Positions 1 through 9,889 of a DNA stretch of 64,000 bases are shown here, piece after piece (positions within the stretch are counted from its first letter, which is position 1; each line of letters begins with the position of its first letter). The translations under genes and the position numbers were made by a program. The notes beneath the pieces are model-generated. The model ran no database searches. It had not been told where the DNA came from and saw only the letters and a program-made list of their open reading frames with translations. The DNA comes from Epiperipatus broadwayi. Lineage: Eukaryota > Onychophora > Udeonychophora > Euonychophora > Peripatidae. The stretch is taken from the NCBI GenBank assembly GCA_028023455.1, contig JAQFVV010000023.1:2039501-2103500 (forward strand), in the 5' to 3' direction.

Positions 1-582
1 TAATTTAATTTACCAATGCCCCAAACAGTAAAATAATAATAGTAATAAAATCATGTTATATGTCACATATGATTATTTCAGTTGGAGAGCTTAATTTAAA
101 GACTTGTAGATGTCTAAAAATTTCATTTTTTTTTTTCTCAGGGTTGAAGGTTTATTCATCAAAAAAAACACACACACAACAGTTAAAAAAAAAAGTTTTA
201 CAAATAAGTGGTTACATGGTAAAATGAAATTCAGGAGTGACATAGTGAAAGGGAAGGGTATGAAAGGGAAAGGAATGTGGAAAGGGTATATAGTCCAGGC
301 CAAGAAAAGTCTTTGGTTGCAAGTCCGAAACGCATGTCCTCATTGAGCGAGCAACCGCTTGGGTTGCAAACATTTAAATGGATTAGTCCTGTGAGAGAGG
401 ATGGAAGTTGGAGGATTGCCCAGGTGTCTGTGAGGAACAAAGATGAGATTAGTTTGGTATCTCTGATTATGAGTGAGTGAGGTCCAATAGTTCTTGATTG
501 GCTGATTGTACTCTCTGGGCAAAAATAATGGCACATTGGAGCAGCCACAGTGCATAGGTGAGGAAAACGGATAGTCTGATGG

Positions 583-1242
583 TCATAAAGGTCCCTGTTT
601 TGATGTATCCTGTAGATTAAAGATGGTCTCTCTGTACGAGGAAAGGCAGGAGTAGATGACATGTCTCCAAACAAAAAGGGGCATCCGATTAGAGTGTTGG
701 AGAGTTTTACTGTCGGTTTTACAGAGTTGGCATAGTGAAGAGATAGTGCTGAAACTCATATGGTCGACCAAAAATTGATTGGTGGGAAGGGTGTAAAGGT
801 TGATTTTGAGAAGGAAATCAACGAATTTTGTCTCAAGGGACCGCCTTTGAATTTGCATATTAATTGAGCATTGGTGATTTTGAGGAATGTTGGGGAGACA
901 ATGGAGAAGTCTGTGGTCTGATTGAAAACCTCCTAGTACTTTAATTTGCCACAAATGGAAAGTATAGCAAAGCCGGCTCTTTTGTAAGATGTTGGCGATG
1001 AATGAGGTCCATGACCTGGGCTTGCCATTGGGAGGAGGAGTGTCAGTAGAAGTGATGGTAATATGCACAATATCAGCAGGAAAGTGACTTATGAGCTTAA
1101 GGATAATGTTGTGAGTTCTCTGGACCAGAAGAGTGACGATGGAGTGCAGGCTCAGCTTATTGAGATTTTTTAGAAAACCAAATTCTTTTTGGGCTGATGG
1201 CCACCACCTTTTTGCCCCAGAGAAAATGGATGCAACGGGCAT
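583..1242 (-). pseudogene. LINE ORF2 C-terminal region with Cys/His finger
   Basis: A 219-codon open stretch on the - strand, just downstream of the RT. Near its end it contains CQLCKTDSKTLQH, a C-x2-C...H arrangement like the C-terminal zinc finger of several LINE clades. This longest surviving open frame in the element is still truncated at both ends by frameshifts relative to the RT. Confidence 0.55.
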
Positions 1243-1539
1243 TGATTTTGTAAATGAAGGAGTAGATAGATTGATGGGGGAGGTAATATGCTATCTTGGG
1301 AAACACTAGGAGATTGAGGAGGGTGACTTTCTCTTAGAGGGAGAGATAGATGCCTATGATAGCATTGAGTGTGGATGGTGTGCTTTGATGCAATGCTGTT
1401 TGGACCCTCATTTTTTTAGGAGACAACATGAGGGGGAATCCGAGGAAGTTATATGGTTTGGCTTTAAAGATGGAACGGATTTGTTTACCAGAAGAAAGTT
1501 GCCAGGCTGCTGATTTGTCACTGCTAAATTCCAGCCTGT

Positions 1540-2800
1540 ATTTTCGGTGTACTAGGTGAGGATCTGTTGAAGCTTGGGGGTGAGACCAGAAAGAAATGAC
1601 CGCATCATCTACATAAGCAAGGCATTTGATACTTTTGCCCCAGCTCAGGAATGAGGACCCTCCGGGAGGTCATGCTCCAACCTGAGCAAGAGAAGATTCA
1701 GAAATATGGTAAACAAGGTGCACCGCGGAGTGCCCTGAGGAATGGCAACTTTCCCATCTAGAGTAACAAGGATTTCTCTGTTGGACAGGAGATTGAGGAG
1801 GATGGACAGGAGAGCCTCTGGAATGTTAAGGTCCCTGAGTATACCAAGGAGCAGGTCAATCCTGACAGAGTCGGAGGCTGCCTGGAGGTCCAACTGGACA
1901 GTGAAGTACTTGCCTTTTTGAGTCCACCTAACATGCTCGGTGATCATCTTAAAGAGTGTGGCTGCTCAAAGAGTAGAGTGACATTTATAAACAAATTGTG
2001 AGCCCATAATGGCAGAGAATATGAATTTGTTCTAGTGGCTCTTTGATGGTGGATTCAACAAGGCAAAACTCTCCATGCAGTACTGCCACCCTGTGCCATC
2101 CAGAGTAATCAATGGATGCCAGAAGGCTTGTGCATAAAATCCCTATCTAGGGCCTACTCATCCAATATCCCAGAATAGTTTCTGGCTTGTGGCCTTTATC
2201 AGTGAGGAGACTTTTCACTGATGAAGGCCACAAGCCAGAAACTATTCTGGGGTCTAGGTGCAGTGCTCTCAGATCCAATGCTCCTAAGTGACGAAGGCCA
2301 CAAGCCAGAAACTATTCTGGGGATGCATCTCAATGACGAAGGCCACAGGCCAGAAACTATTCTGGGGATATTGGATGAGTAGGCACTAGATAGGGATTTT
2401 ATGCACAAGCCTTCTGGCACCCATTGATTATTCTGGTTGGCACAGGGTGGCACTACTGTTTGAAGAGTTTTGCCTTGTTTAATAGCAATTATGTGCTAGA
2501 ATAAAAGATAGTGATCATGTGATGGTTGATTCAATAAGTTTTATGAGCAAGGGGGATCTTTGAAATGGGCCTAAGCCTCTTGAGTTCAGTAGGCAGCCGA
2601 TCTTTACTTAAGGAAAGGGATCAACGCTTTCGAATAGAGTCCCTCAATGATGTAAATGTTTGAGGCCAGTTTGTTAATTATGTCTCTGAGAGTGATGGGG
2701 CTGGTGAACTAACTAAGGTGAAGAAGGAGGAATTTGGGGATAGCATGAGGACCAGGGTGGACACGGTCAGGGAAACTTTTCAGTTTGGTAAGTAGCGCGG
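1540..2800 (-). pseudogene. LINE reverse transcriptase domain relic (interrupted by a SINE)
   Basis: On the - strand, the block FPDRVHPGPHAIPKFLLLHL (about 2800-2710) is the usual start of a LINE RT domain. It continues to YFTVQLDLQAASDSVRIDLL and IPQGTPRC (1930-1700), then AYVDDAVISFWSHP (about 1615-1575), which contains the catalytic YxDD box. A SINE at 2063-2519 splits the domain inside the segment LIESTI. Premature stops are present throughout. Confidence 0.75.
2063..2519 (-). mobile_element. Palindromic SINE inserted in the LINE RT
   Basis: Flanked by an imperfect 19-bp target duplication, TGATGGTGGATTCAACAAG at 2044-2062 and TGATGGTTGATTCAATAAG at 2520-2538. Both sides are LINE coding sequence (LIESTI), so the boundaries are sound. 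The left half (GCAAAACTC... to the turn near 2212) is the reverse complement of most of the right half. The core motif around GGCCACAAGCCAGAAACT occurs three times forward (2219-2252, 2290-2322, 2335-2367) and once inverted (2170-2202). The right end GTGATCATG matches the 5' end of other copies, so the element sits on the - strand. Confidence 0.75.
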
Positions 2801-3249
2801 CCTGAATGATGCCAGGACCAGAGTTGATATTCGAGGTTGATGGCATGGTGAGAGGAGGGATGTCTGCTTTGAGAAGCATGTGCTGATAATGGTTTCTTAA
2901 AAGAAGGAGCAATTCCTGATCTATGTAAGATCTGTTGCCAACTGTGATGGATGAGGGGATAGTTTGTTTCCTGTGGGAACCATGAGCCCACCCCTGTTAA
3001 CTTCTGGTCCAACAATGCATATTCCCCACATACTTCCAGGTACGTTTGACCGAAATGTGGTCAGCCAAGGCCTTGTCAGCATCGCGGTATTGAAGTTTCA
3101 GTTGGATGATGATGCTAATGTCTAACGTCCCACTCCCAATCATTCAGTTGCTCTGCAATTTTGTCCATTGCAGCCAGCAACTCGAGTGGCCCTTGGGAAT
3201 TCAAGTTATATTTGTGGATAGCAGCTTGTAGGATTTCCACAAATGCCAT

Positions 3250-4000
3250 CTACGCAGAGATGGGCTCCATTTGAAGGATATTGATTTTATGTAGGTATAT
3301 ATAAATTTTTGAGAGCAGTGCTATTGGTATATTTTGTTTGTTGAGGAACCGTATTGTTCTTCTGAGGCCAAGATTGATTGGAGGGCCAGAGTCAAGGGAA
3401 AGGTGTAATGCTTTGTGATCTGAAAAAGGTATGACGTGAAGTTGGGCCGATTCAATCATGAAATGGAGATCAGAAGAGTAGAATGTTAAATCAATGTGGG
3501 TCTGGGGATTATGGGTATAGAGACTAGCCATGGTTTGGGAAGAAGCCCTGGCCGCACATTAAGCCCCTGGAGAGGAGATGCAAATATTTGTTTGTAAAGG
3601 ACTGGTAGCCCATGTTGAAGTCACTCAGAAGAAGAATGGGAAGAGTGGCAGCAGCTGTGATATAATTGTTCACTGAATAATAGTTTTAATGAGGGTGTCA
3701 TTGGAGGGCTGATATAAGTAAATCACAAAACTTCTGAAGCACCCAAATTGTACGTCTAAGATAATAGAGTGAGTGTTGAGATGTAGAATGGAAAAGGGGG
3801 TGGTGGGGGCATGTTTATTAATAAGGATGGCGACTCCTCCAGCAGATGTTAATGCAGTAGAATATTTTGAAGGCGGACAAAGTGGAGTGAATCCTGTAGT
3901 TGAAGTGAGTGGAAGAGTTTGGTTTGGACAAAAAGAGGATATTGGGAGAGTTGAGTTCAAACCAGTGTTTGAGAGCGAGGAGCCTGTGGATTGAGTTTAG
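3250..4000 (-). pseudogene. LINE ORF2 endonuclease domain relic
   Basis: On the - strand, GGVAILINKHAPTTPF (about 3800-3840) is followed by a DFN motif in LLLSDFNMGYQSF (about 3590-3640) and by the catalytic SDH motif at 3423-3415 (FSDHKALHLSL). These are the usual landmarks of the apurinic/apyrimidinic-type endonuclease that nicks target DNA for LINE insertion. Stops and frameshifts separate the blocks. The N-terminal part is duplicated in the adjacent 334-bp tandem repeat. Confidence 0.7.
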
Positions 4001-4536
4001 GCCCCAAATGTTAAAACCAACAACAGGGATAAGTATAAAGTGACTTCAAGATGGACATAAGGAATGGAGAAATATTAGGAAAGTGGAGATTTTATAGTGA
4101 GAAGGGATGATCTAGGCTTAGAGAAAGGAGAGGTATACTGTTCTTCTGCTGGAATTACGCATCGGTTCATTCTAAATATCACTTGCTGAACCATTGTCCG
4201 AGAAAAGCGGACAAAGTGGAGTGAATCCTGTAGTTGAAGTGAGTGGAAGAGTTTGGTTTGGACAAAAAGAGGATATTGGGAGAGTTGAGTTCAAACCAGT
4301 GTTTGAGAGCGAGGAGCCTGTGGATTGAGTTTAGGCCCCAAATGTTAAAACCAACAACAGGGATAAGTATAAAGTGACTTCAAGATGGACATAAGGAATG
4401 GAGAAATATTAGGAAAGTGGAGATTTTATAGTGAGAAGGGATGATCTAGGCTTAGAGAAAGGAGAGGTATACGGTTCTGCTGAATTACTCATCGGTTCAT
4501 TCTAGATGTCACTTGCTGAACCACTGTCCGAGAAAA
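3873..4536 (-). repeat. 334-bp tandem duplication inside the LINE
   Basis: Bases 3873-4206 are repeated immediately at 4207-4536 with very few differences (for example ACGCATCGG against ACTCATCGG and TCTAAATATC against TCTAGATGTC). The unit covers the start of ORF2 and the ORF1/ORF2 junction. The two copies agree far better than the element's general state of decay would suggest, so the duplication is much younger than the insertion. Confidence 0.9.
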
Positions 4537-4730
4537 AATCAACAGGAGACGGTGAGAGAGTGCGAAGAAAGAGGCCGATGAAGCCTGGGTTGAAACCAGA
4601 ACAGCCTCCACTGAGAGCACTCTTTTTTCCTGATACATTCATAGTGTCTGAGGCCTGCCCTGGATTCAAGACCGTCAGAGTTCATGTCACTATCCGATCG
4701 GTTAGGGTGTATTCACTTTAGAGTTTTGTT

Positions 4731-4794
4731 GTTCATGATGGAAGGACCAGAGTTGGTAAACAGTTCATGATGGAAGGACCAGAGTTGGTAAACA
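4731..4794. repeat. 32-bp tandem duplication
   Basis: Two exact adjacent copies of a 32-bp unit beginning GTTCATGATGGAAGGACC, at 4731-4762 and 4763-4794, within the LINE ORF1 relic. Confidence 0.9.
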
Positions 4795-5069
4795 AACTCG
4801 AGACAGGTCAATTTCTGAGTTTGAGTTAGTGGATGTGACCATCAAGGAGGGAGGGCTCTGTGGTGCAGCTGTATGAGGGAGTGGTAGGCTGCGAGTGAAC
4901 TCAAAATTATGTGGCCCAGAGGGTGTTGAAGTCTTACTAGAAGATAAGACGACAGCTAAATGCTGAAAGGTTGAACTAGCATCAGAGGGAGATGAGAGAT
5001 TAGCTGAGGAAGGAAGTTCATGTGTGTTATAACTGTGCGGAACATAAATGTGGTTTAGATCATTTTTCT

Positions 5070-6400
5070 TTTAGCAAGAGTTGCATCTCTTTAGAGGTCA
5101 GTCCCGAATGAGGTGCTTGCAATCATTGCAGGCGAAACATTGTGGCCTGATTCCCTTAATTGAGATGGTCAAAGGTGGTAGATCCACTGCTATTACTGTA
5201 GGAATAATCTCAGGAGAGAGACCTTTTTTAGAAGGGATTGAAACTAGGCTGTGTTGGTCAAGGTGAGGCCATTGGTCTCGGGATCCCTACGATACTCAAA
5301 TGAGGTCACTTGTCCAAATGCCTAGAGATATCTCTGTAGGTGCTGCCTTTCCATCCCTATGTGAATGTTTTTGATAATTCCCCTAAGTATGGATGGCCTA
5401 TTGGTGTCTATTGCAATCAAGAACATATTGTGTAAAAATTTGAATCTATTTTTGTAGGTTTGACTTTGTATCATGTTGTGAAATTGTACTGCAATGTATC
5501 GGTCATTGGGAAGAGTCATGATTTTATGTATGCTGTCAGTTAGATTGTGGAGTTTGATAAGGTCATAGAGCTGCTGTGCTGGGAATTTCTGGAATCCACA
5601 TTGTAAATCTGTAACTGCCAGAATGACCGAACTTTCACTCTGGTAGCAACAAAGTGACTTGAGGAGAAGCGGTAGAATTGTATGGTTAAATTGTTCTGAG
5701 ATCACAGTGTGATTCTCTAGTGTGAGTTGTTAAGCTGGAATGAGAGTTGCTGAGATGGCTGATTGGTGATTGTTAGGATTGTTAGGATTATCCTCATCAA
5801 GGCCCCACAGATTTTGAAGAAACTCTGCTTGGTGTATTTGTGGTATGGTTATGTTGGGTTTATTTGCAAGGTGATGGAGGCGTCCTGAGCAAAGGAAATA
5901 GCAATGACTTGCTGTGGTTTTAGGGAGCTAGTTATGGAGGGATGGTTAAAGGATGGCTCCTTGGTGTGACTGATATTCATGGGAGTAATGTTGGCAGACT
6001 TGGTTGCACTGGTAAATTGAAATGGGGAATCATGAAAACCATCAACTTTGGAGCAATTATTATATGTTAAGTTTTTAGAGATTTCAGAGATGTATGAGAA
6101 AGTTTCTGTATTATGCTTAGATGTAACGGGCTGATTTTTTTCCCCCGTAGGTGAGGATTTTTTAGTTTTCCCAGTTATACTTAGAGCAACATTATGATTG
6201 GTCATATTGTTTTTTTTGGATTGCTTTTTCCCTTTGATAGAGCAATCCTCAGCCTGTAAAGGAGAAAAATCCAGAAGGTGAAGAGATGGAGGCCTTGAAT
6301 TAGTTAGTGATAGTATTTTTGTTTGAGTTTTGTTTAAAATTAGAATTTGGATAAATTTGTTGTAGATTAGGTTTTTGCACATTTTTGCCGCTAGCAGCCA
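5070..6400 (-). pseudogene. LINE ORF1 relic with zinc knuckles
   Basis: Open stretches at 6382-5849 (177 codons, Ser/Thr/Asn-rich) and 5705-5322 (127 codons; KIMTLPNDRYIAVQFHN and RFKFLHNMFLIAI could be beta strands of an RRM-type fold, a weak call). They are followed by a zinc knuckle at about 5100-5140 reading QCFACNDCKHLIRD, where the expected final cysteine codon is TGA. A second CNSC pair follows at once. LINE ORF1 proteins of this type bind the RNA in a ribonucleoprotein. The TGA in place of TGC is a clear inactivating change. Confidence 0.65.
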
Positions 6401-7019
6401 TCTTTAAACTGTATGAAAGAATTTAAAAAATTATGCAAAGAAAACAATTTTGAAAGTGAAAAAATAAAAAAATTGATTTCAAAACAGAAACAAAACCACA
6501 CTGGAGGGATTGTTAATGTTAATTCCAGTTGGCTAATGCAAAAATTGAGTAGATTTTTAGGCAGTTTACTACCCCAGAGGGGGGTTTTGAAAAAAAGACC
6601 TAAATAACTGGAACTACATATAAAAAACTTTATAAAAAGGTTTTGAGAGATAGAAAATAATGGAATAGAAAATGAATTCAAAAGTCTAAGAGGGAATAAA
6701 AACCTCTATGTTTCACAAAACAATCAGGAAGAGTTTGGTTGTCAATTATAAATGAGCATAAGGTAGATACAGGAAAATTTATAATAAAAATACACTAAAA
6801 CTGAGAATTGTGAGTGAAAAAGCACACAGACAGCAAAGAATGTTCTTTTATGGACCAAATATATATAAGAAGTGCCTTTAACTGCTGCAAAACTAACTTT
6901 TTTAAAGCTATTTATAAGAGCTGTGAAGCAAGTGACTTTCTAGTAGCAGCTCCACCTATTGATTGAGATCTTCTTAAGAGTTAACTTTTATATAAATGCT
7001 TATCTTGAATTAGTTTTTT
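6401..7019. other. AT-rich stretch upstream of the LINE, no gene recognised
   Basis: Contains a 64-codon open frame on the + strand (6413-6607, lysine-rich) with no motif I recognise. It may be LINE 5' leader or older repeat. Confidence 0.3.
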
Positions 7020-7185
7020 TAAATTGAGTGTCCTAGCTCCTCACTGAAGAGAGCTATAGCTCAAAACCGGTCTGGGGATGGGGATAATCTTAAAGATGAT
7101 TTGAATGCTTTTGCTTGCAGCATTAATCATAAAAAAAAAAGCTTATTAGAGCTATTGGAATGCTCTTTATATTATATATTTTGTT
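7020..7185 (+). repeat. Short interspersed repeat, copy 1
   Basis: Contains TCACTGAAGAGAGCTATAGC and AACCGGTCTGGGGAT, a diverged form of the core shared by the SINEs of this window, followed by a tail with AAAGCTTATTAGAGCTATT. The same core and tail order recurs at 9085-9255, so this is one family with a different 3' tail from the 20-kb type. Confidence 0.6.
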
Positions 7186-7259
7186 AACTAAAAAATTAAA
7201 ATGCAAAATTAAAAATTGCATTTGATTAATTTCTAATTTTTTTAATGTTTTATGTATTT

Positions 7260-7765
7260 GGCTTTGCTGCAGAAAAGAGTTAGATGTTATATGAAAGGAA
7301 AAGTGATTCCTCTTCAGAATTTAAAGAAAATGAACCGGACAAATTGATAATATTAAAAGGAAGTATGCCTGCGTGTTTGAAAAAAAAAAAGTTTTAATAG
7401 ATGTGTTTATCAGATCTTGTTTAATACAGAAACTTCAGAAGTATGGAGAGCTGTATATTAGGAGTAACAAAAAGAGATTGAAAAAGAAGTACATAGATAA
7501 GAGAACAAACAGATATCATTCATTAAAAGGGATAAAAAAGCGAAATAGAGCTGGGCTGGATGTATTGCTAGAAGAAATGACAGTTGAATATTTATATTAG
7601 TTCCCAAGAGATTGCAAAAGATCTAAAATTAGATTACATGGGAAATGGGTGGATGAAATAAGGAAGTTTTTTGGTATGACATGGAGAAGAGAAGCTATGG
7701 ATCGAGTTAATTGGATTAAACCTGAAAAATTCTTCATCCTGCAATGGGTCAATAATAGTTGAAAA
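7260..7765 (+). pseudogene. LINE 3' fragment: reverse-transcriptase C-terminal tail
   Basis: Two open blocks on the + strand. At 7373-7600 lies a Lys/Arg-rich stretch ending RAGLDVLLEEMTVEYLY. After a stop comes KIRLHGKWVDEIRKFFGMTW, RREAMDRVNWIKPEKFF and ILQW (about 7628-7760). The pattern R-W-x-D-E/D-I-x-K-x-x-G-x-x-W-x-x-x-A-x-D-R-x-x-W ending near QQW is typical of the extreme C-terminus of many LINE pol proteins. This is a 5'-truncated insertion of a different LINE from the one at 0.1-6.4 kb, and it lies on the opposite strand. Confidence 0.65.
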
Positions 7766-8184
7766 TGATTCTGTAATTAATATTTATTTGAATTGAAAAT
7801 GAAGCATGGATGCTGCTATATATATTAATTCATATTTATTTATTTTTTAAAGTTATGTGTTATTACATTTGGAAAAAATCATAAAATTATTTGAATTAGT
7901 GTATTTAATTTTAGAATTTTATTGTAATTATACAAATATCTGTTATGTTTGCAACTTAGGGCATTTTTAATTCATGAGCTTGGATAGCATAATACAAATA
8001 AAAATGGCTGAGTGAATATATAGTTGGCATTATGGATTACAGCTGTTAACCCTCTTAAACTCTGCATTTTCTGATGTTTTTCTTTGTCTCACACATCAAC
8101 GTAAAATATATGATAAAATGATTATTACTTATCTGAAAATATAAAAGTTGTAATAATTATATTTATAAAGCGCATACTCATTAC
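7766..8184. other. AT-rich intergenic sequence
   Basis: I see no gene or clear repeat here. ATTACTTATCTGAAAATA near 8127 is nearly repeated just after the palindrome near 8315. Confidence 0.4.
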
Positions 8185-8324
8185 TTAAAGTAATATATAT
8201 TAAGGCTACAACCTTAAAACTATGAACCTGGAAAAATGACAGTAGGGACCTCTGCAGAGGTTCCTACTGTCATTTTTTCAGGCGCATAGTTTTAAGGTTG
8301 TAGCCTTAATATATATTACTTTAT
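8185..8324. repeat. 140-bp near-perfect palindrome (MITE-like hairpin)
   Basis: The left arm AAAGTAATATATATTAAGG... and right arm ...ATATATTACTTT are reverse complements over almost the full length, with the symmetric centre CTCTGCAGAG near 8250-8260. Mismatches are confined to a small inner section (AACCTGG against CAGGCGC). It would fold into a single long stem. It looks like a compact foldback element; its target duplication was not defined. Confidence 0.85.
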
Positions 8325-9084
8325 CTGAAAATAATAAATTTGAGTTCATTTGATAGATATTTTTGTTTACTACTGAAATAAATTTTAAATGTTCACATTT
8401 TGTTTCTGTAAATATTAAAAAAATGAGATTGTAAACAAAGCAATGAGTTTAGACATCATCGTTTCTAGAAAGATTATTTTCAGTTTATAAAATCAATGAA
8501 ATATTTCTTAATTCTTATTATTTTTAAACATCCGAATGAATAATTATTTATTTCTCTTATATCTAACGAATTATGCTTTAAAAGTTTAAATTTTTTGAAT
8601 ATTTATTGCAAAATTGCGATATTTTCATACTTGTAATTATAAATAAATTGCTTATGTAGAAACTAAGTTTTAAATTCTTTAGGTCATGCTTAGATTCGCT
8701 GCTAATATAACCTTATATTTTTGAAGTATTTCAAGTCAAAAAAAGTTATTAATAATTTATATTTCTTGATATCTAATAAATATAGTGTAAATTATTTTAA
8801 GAAAAATATTTAAAACCATAATAGATTGACAAATAAACAAGTGTTTGGTCATTGGAACTATTTACTTTAAATATTGTTGTAAAATGTCAAACGCCAAACA
8901 TTTTACAGCCTTGGCCACAGACAATGGCTGAACATATCAGGATGGTGGGAGAAGGGGAATTTTGAATTTCCCGCTTAATATATCATTTTACATGCACTTT
9001 ATCATATAATACTTACAAAAGAATTCACTAGGGGGTGAATCGGTCAAAAGTCGAAATTCTGTCATCCTGCTAAATCGAAAGGTT
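8325..9084. other. AT-rich intergenic sequence
   Basis: No coding or repeat signal recognised. Confidence 0.4.
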
Positions 9085-9255
9085 AATGAAGATAACTAGA
9101 CTGGGTATCCTAATGCCTCACTTATGAGAGCCATTAACTCAAAACTGGTTTGAGGATAGGGATAATTCTAGATAGTGATTTTAAATGCTTTCTCTAGCAA
9201 CATTTATTGGAAAAGCTTGTTTAGATCTATTAAGCATGCTCATTATATAGAATTA
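9085..9255 (+). repeat. Short interspersed repeat, copy 2
   Basis: Matches 7020-7185 at about three-quarters identity by eye. Shared blocks include GCCTCACTTATGAGAGCCAT, AAAACTGGTTTGAGGAT and AAAGCTTGTTTAGATCTATT, in the same order and strand. Confidence 0.6.
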
Positions 9256-9889
9256 TAATATATGATTAAAGAGACACTGCCTCAAGTCATGGTCATGTGT
9301 GCGTGTGTGTTAAATTCTATACCTGAAAGGGGAGAGAATAGTTTGCAATAAACTGTGGTGACCAAATAAGTTTACTTTAGCATCAGTGATATTTTTTCAT
9401 TTTTTGCTCTCTCTTTAACTCAGAAGATTGTATTATCTTAATATTTAGAGCTACATCAATTATCTCTTATCATTAAAATGCAGTATGCATTATTATCAGG
9501 GCTTACTGGAAATTCACTGTAATACTGATTGAACTTTAATCATCAATTTAATTAAAACAAAACTTTCAGTTGAGTTTTGATTATCACTCTTTAATAACAA
9601 ATTACCAAGAGTTGTGCTATCCAATCAATTGGTATTAGATAATAAAACAAGGAATTAAAGTTTCATGATCTAGCAGTTGATTAATTTTTGAAATAATGTT
9701 TTCTTTATTGTTCTCCTTGGGGAGCTGTTAGAGGCCTTTTCACTGCAATGGGCTACGTAGACATTGAGGCTTATGAAATTTTTTTGCAATACTTTAGCCT
9801 TATACTGATGATACATTAATGATCAATTCTCAATTTATTATTGTTATTTTAATTTCTAAGTTTTAAAAATTATATATATATGCTAATAT
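9256..9889. other. Intergenic sequence
   Basis: Contains a short GTGTGTGCGTG-like run near 9297 and A/T-rich sequence; no gene seen. Confidence 0.4.

Larger units (their letters stand above)
100..6400 (-). mobile_element. Decayed two-ORF LINE (non-LTR retrotransposon)
   Basis: Read on the - strand, this stretch runs 5' to 3' from about 6400 to about 100. It goes through an ORF1 (low-complexity N-terminus, middle domain, zinc knuckles) and an ORF2 (apurinic-type endonuclease, reverse transcriptase with YVDD, C-terminal Cys/His finger). Every domain is broken by stops and frameshifts, so it is a fossil. It also carries a 334-bp tandem duplication and a SINE inserted in the RT. Two-ORF organisation with AP endonuclease and a C-terminal CxxC...H suggests an L1/Tx1-, CR1- or Jockey-like clade; I cannot choose between these. 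The 3' end is only approximate, as no clean poly-A tail was located. Confidence 0.8.

Noticed and set aside
2063-2519. Reading the palindromic repeats as foldback DNA transposons
   Set aside because: Target duplications are long and variable (10-19 bp) and the two outer ends differ, which fits LINE-driven retroposition better.
4506-4721. 71-codon + strand frame in the LINE region
   Set aside because: Antisense shadow of the LINE ORF1/ORF2 junction on the - strand.
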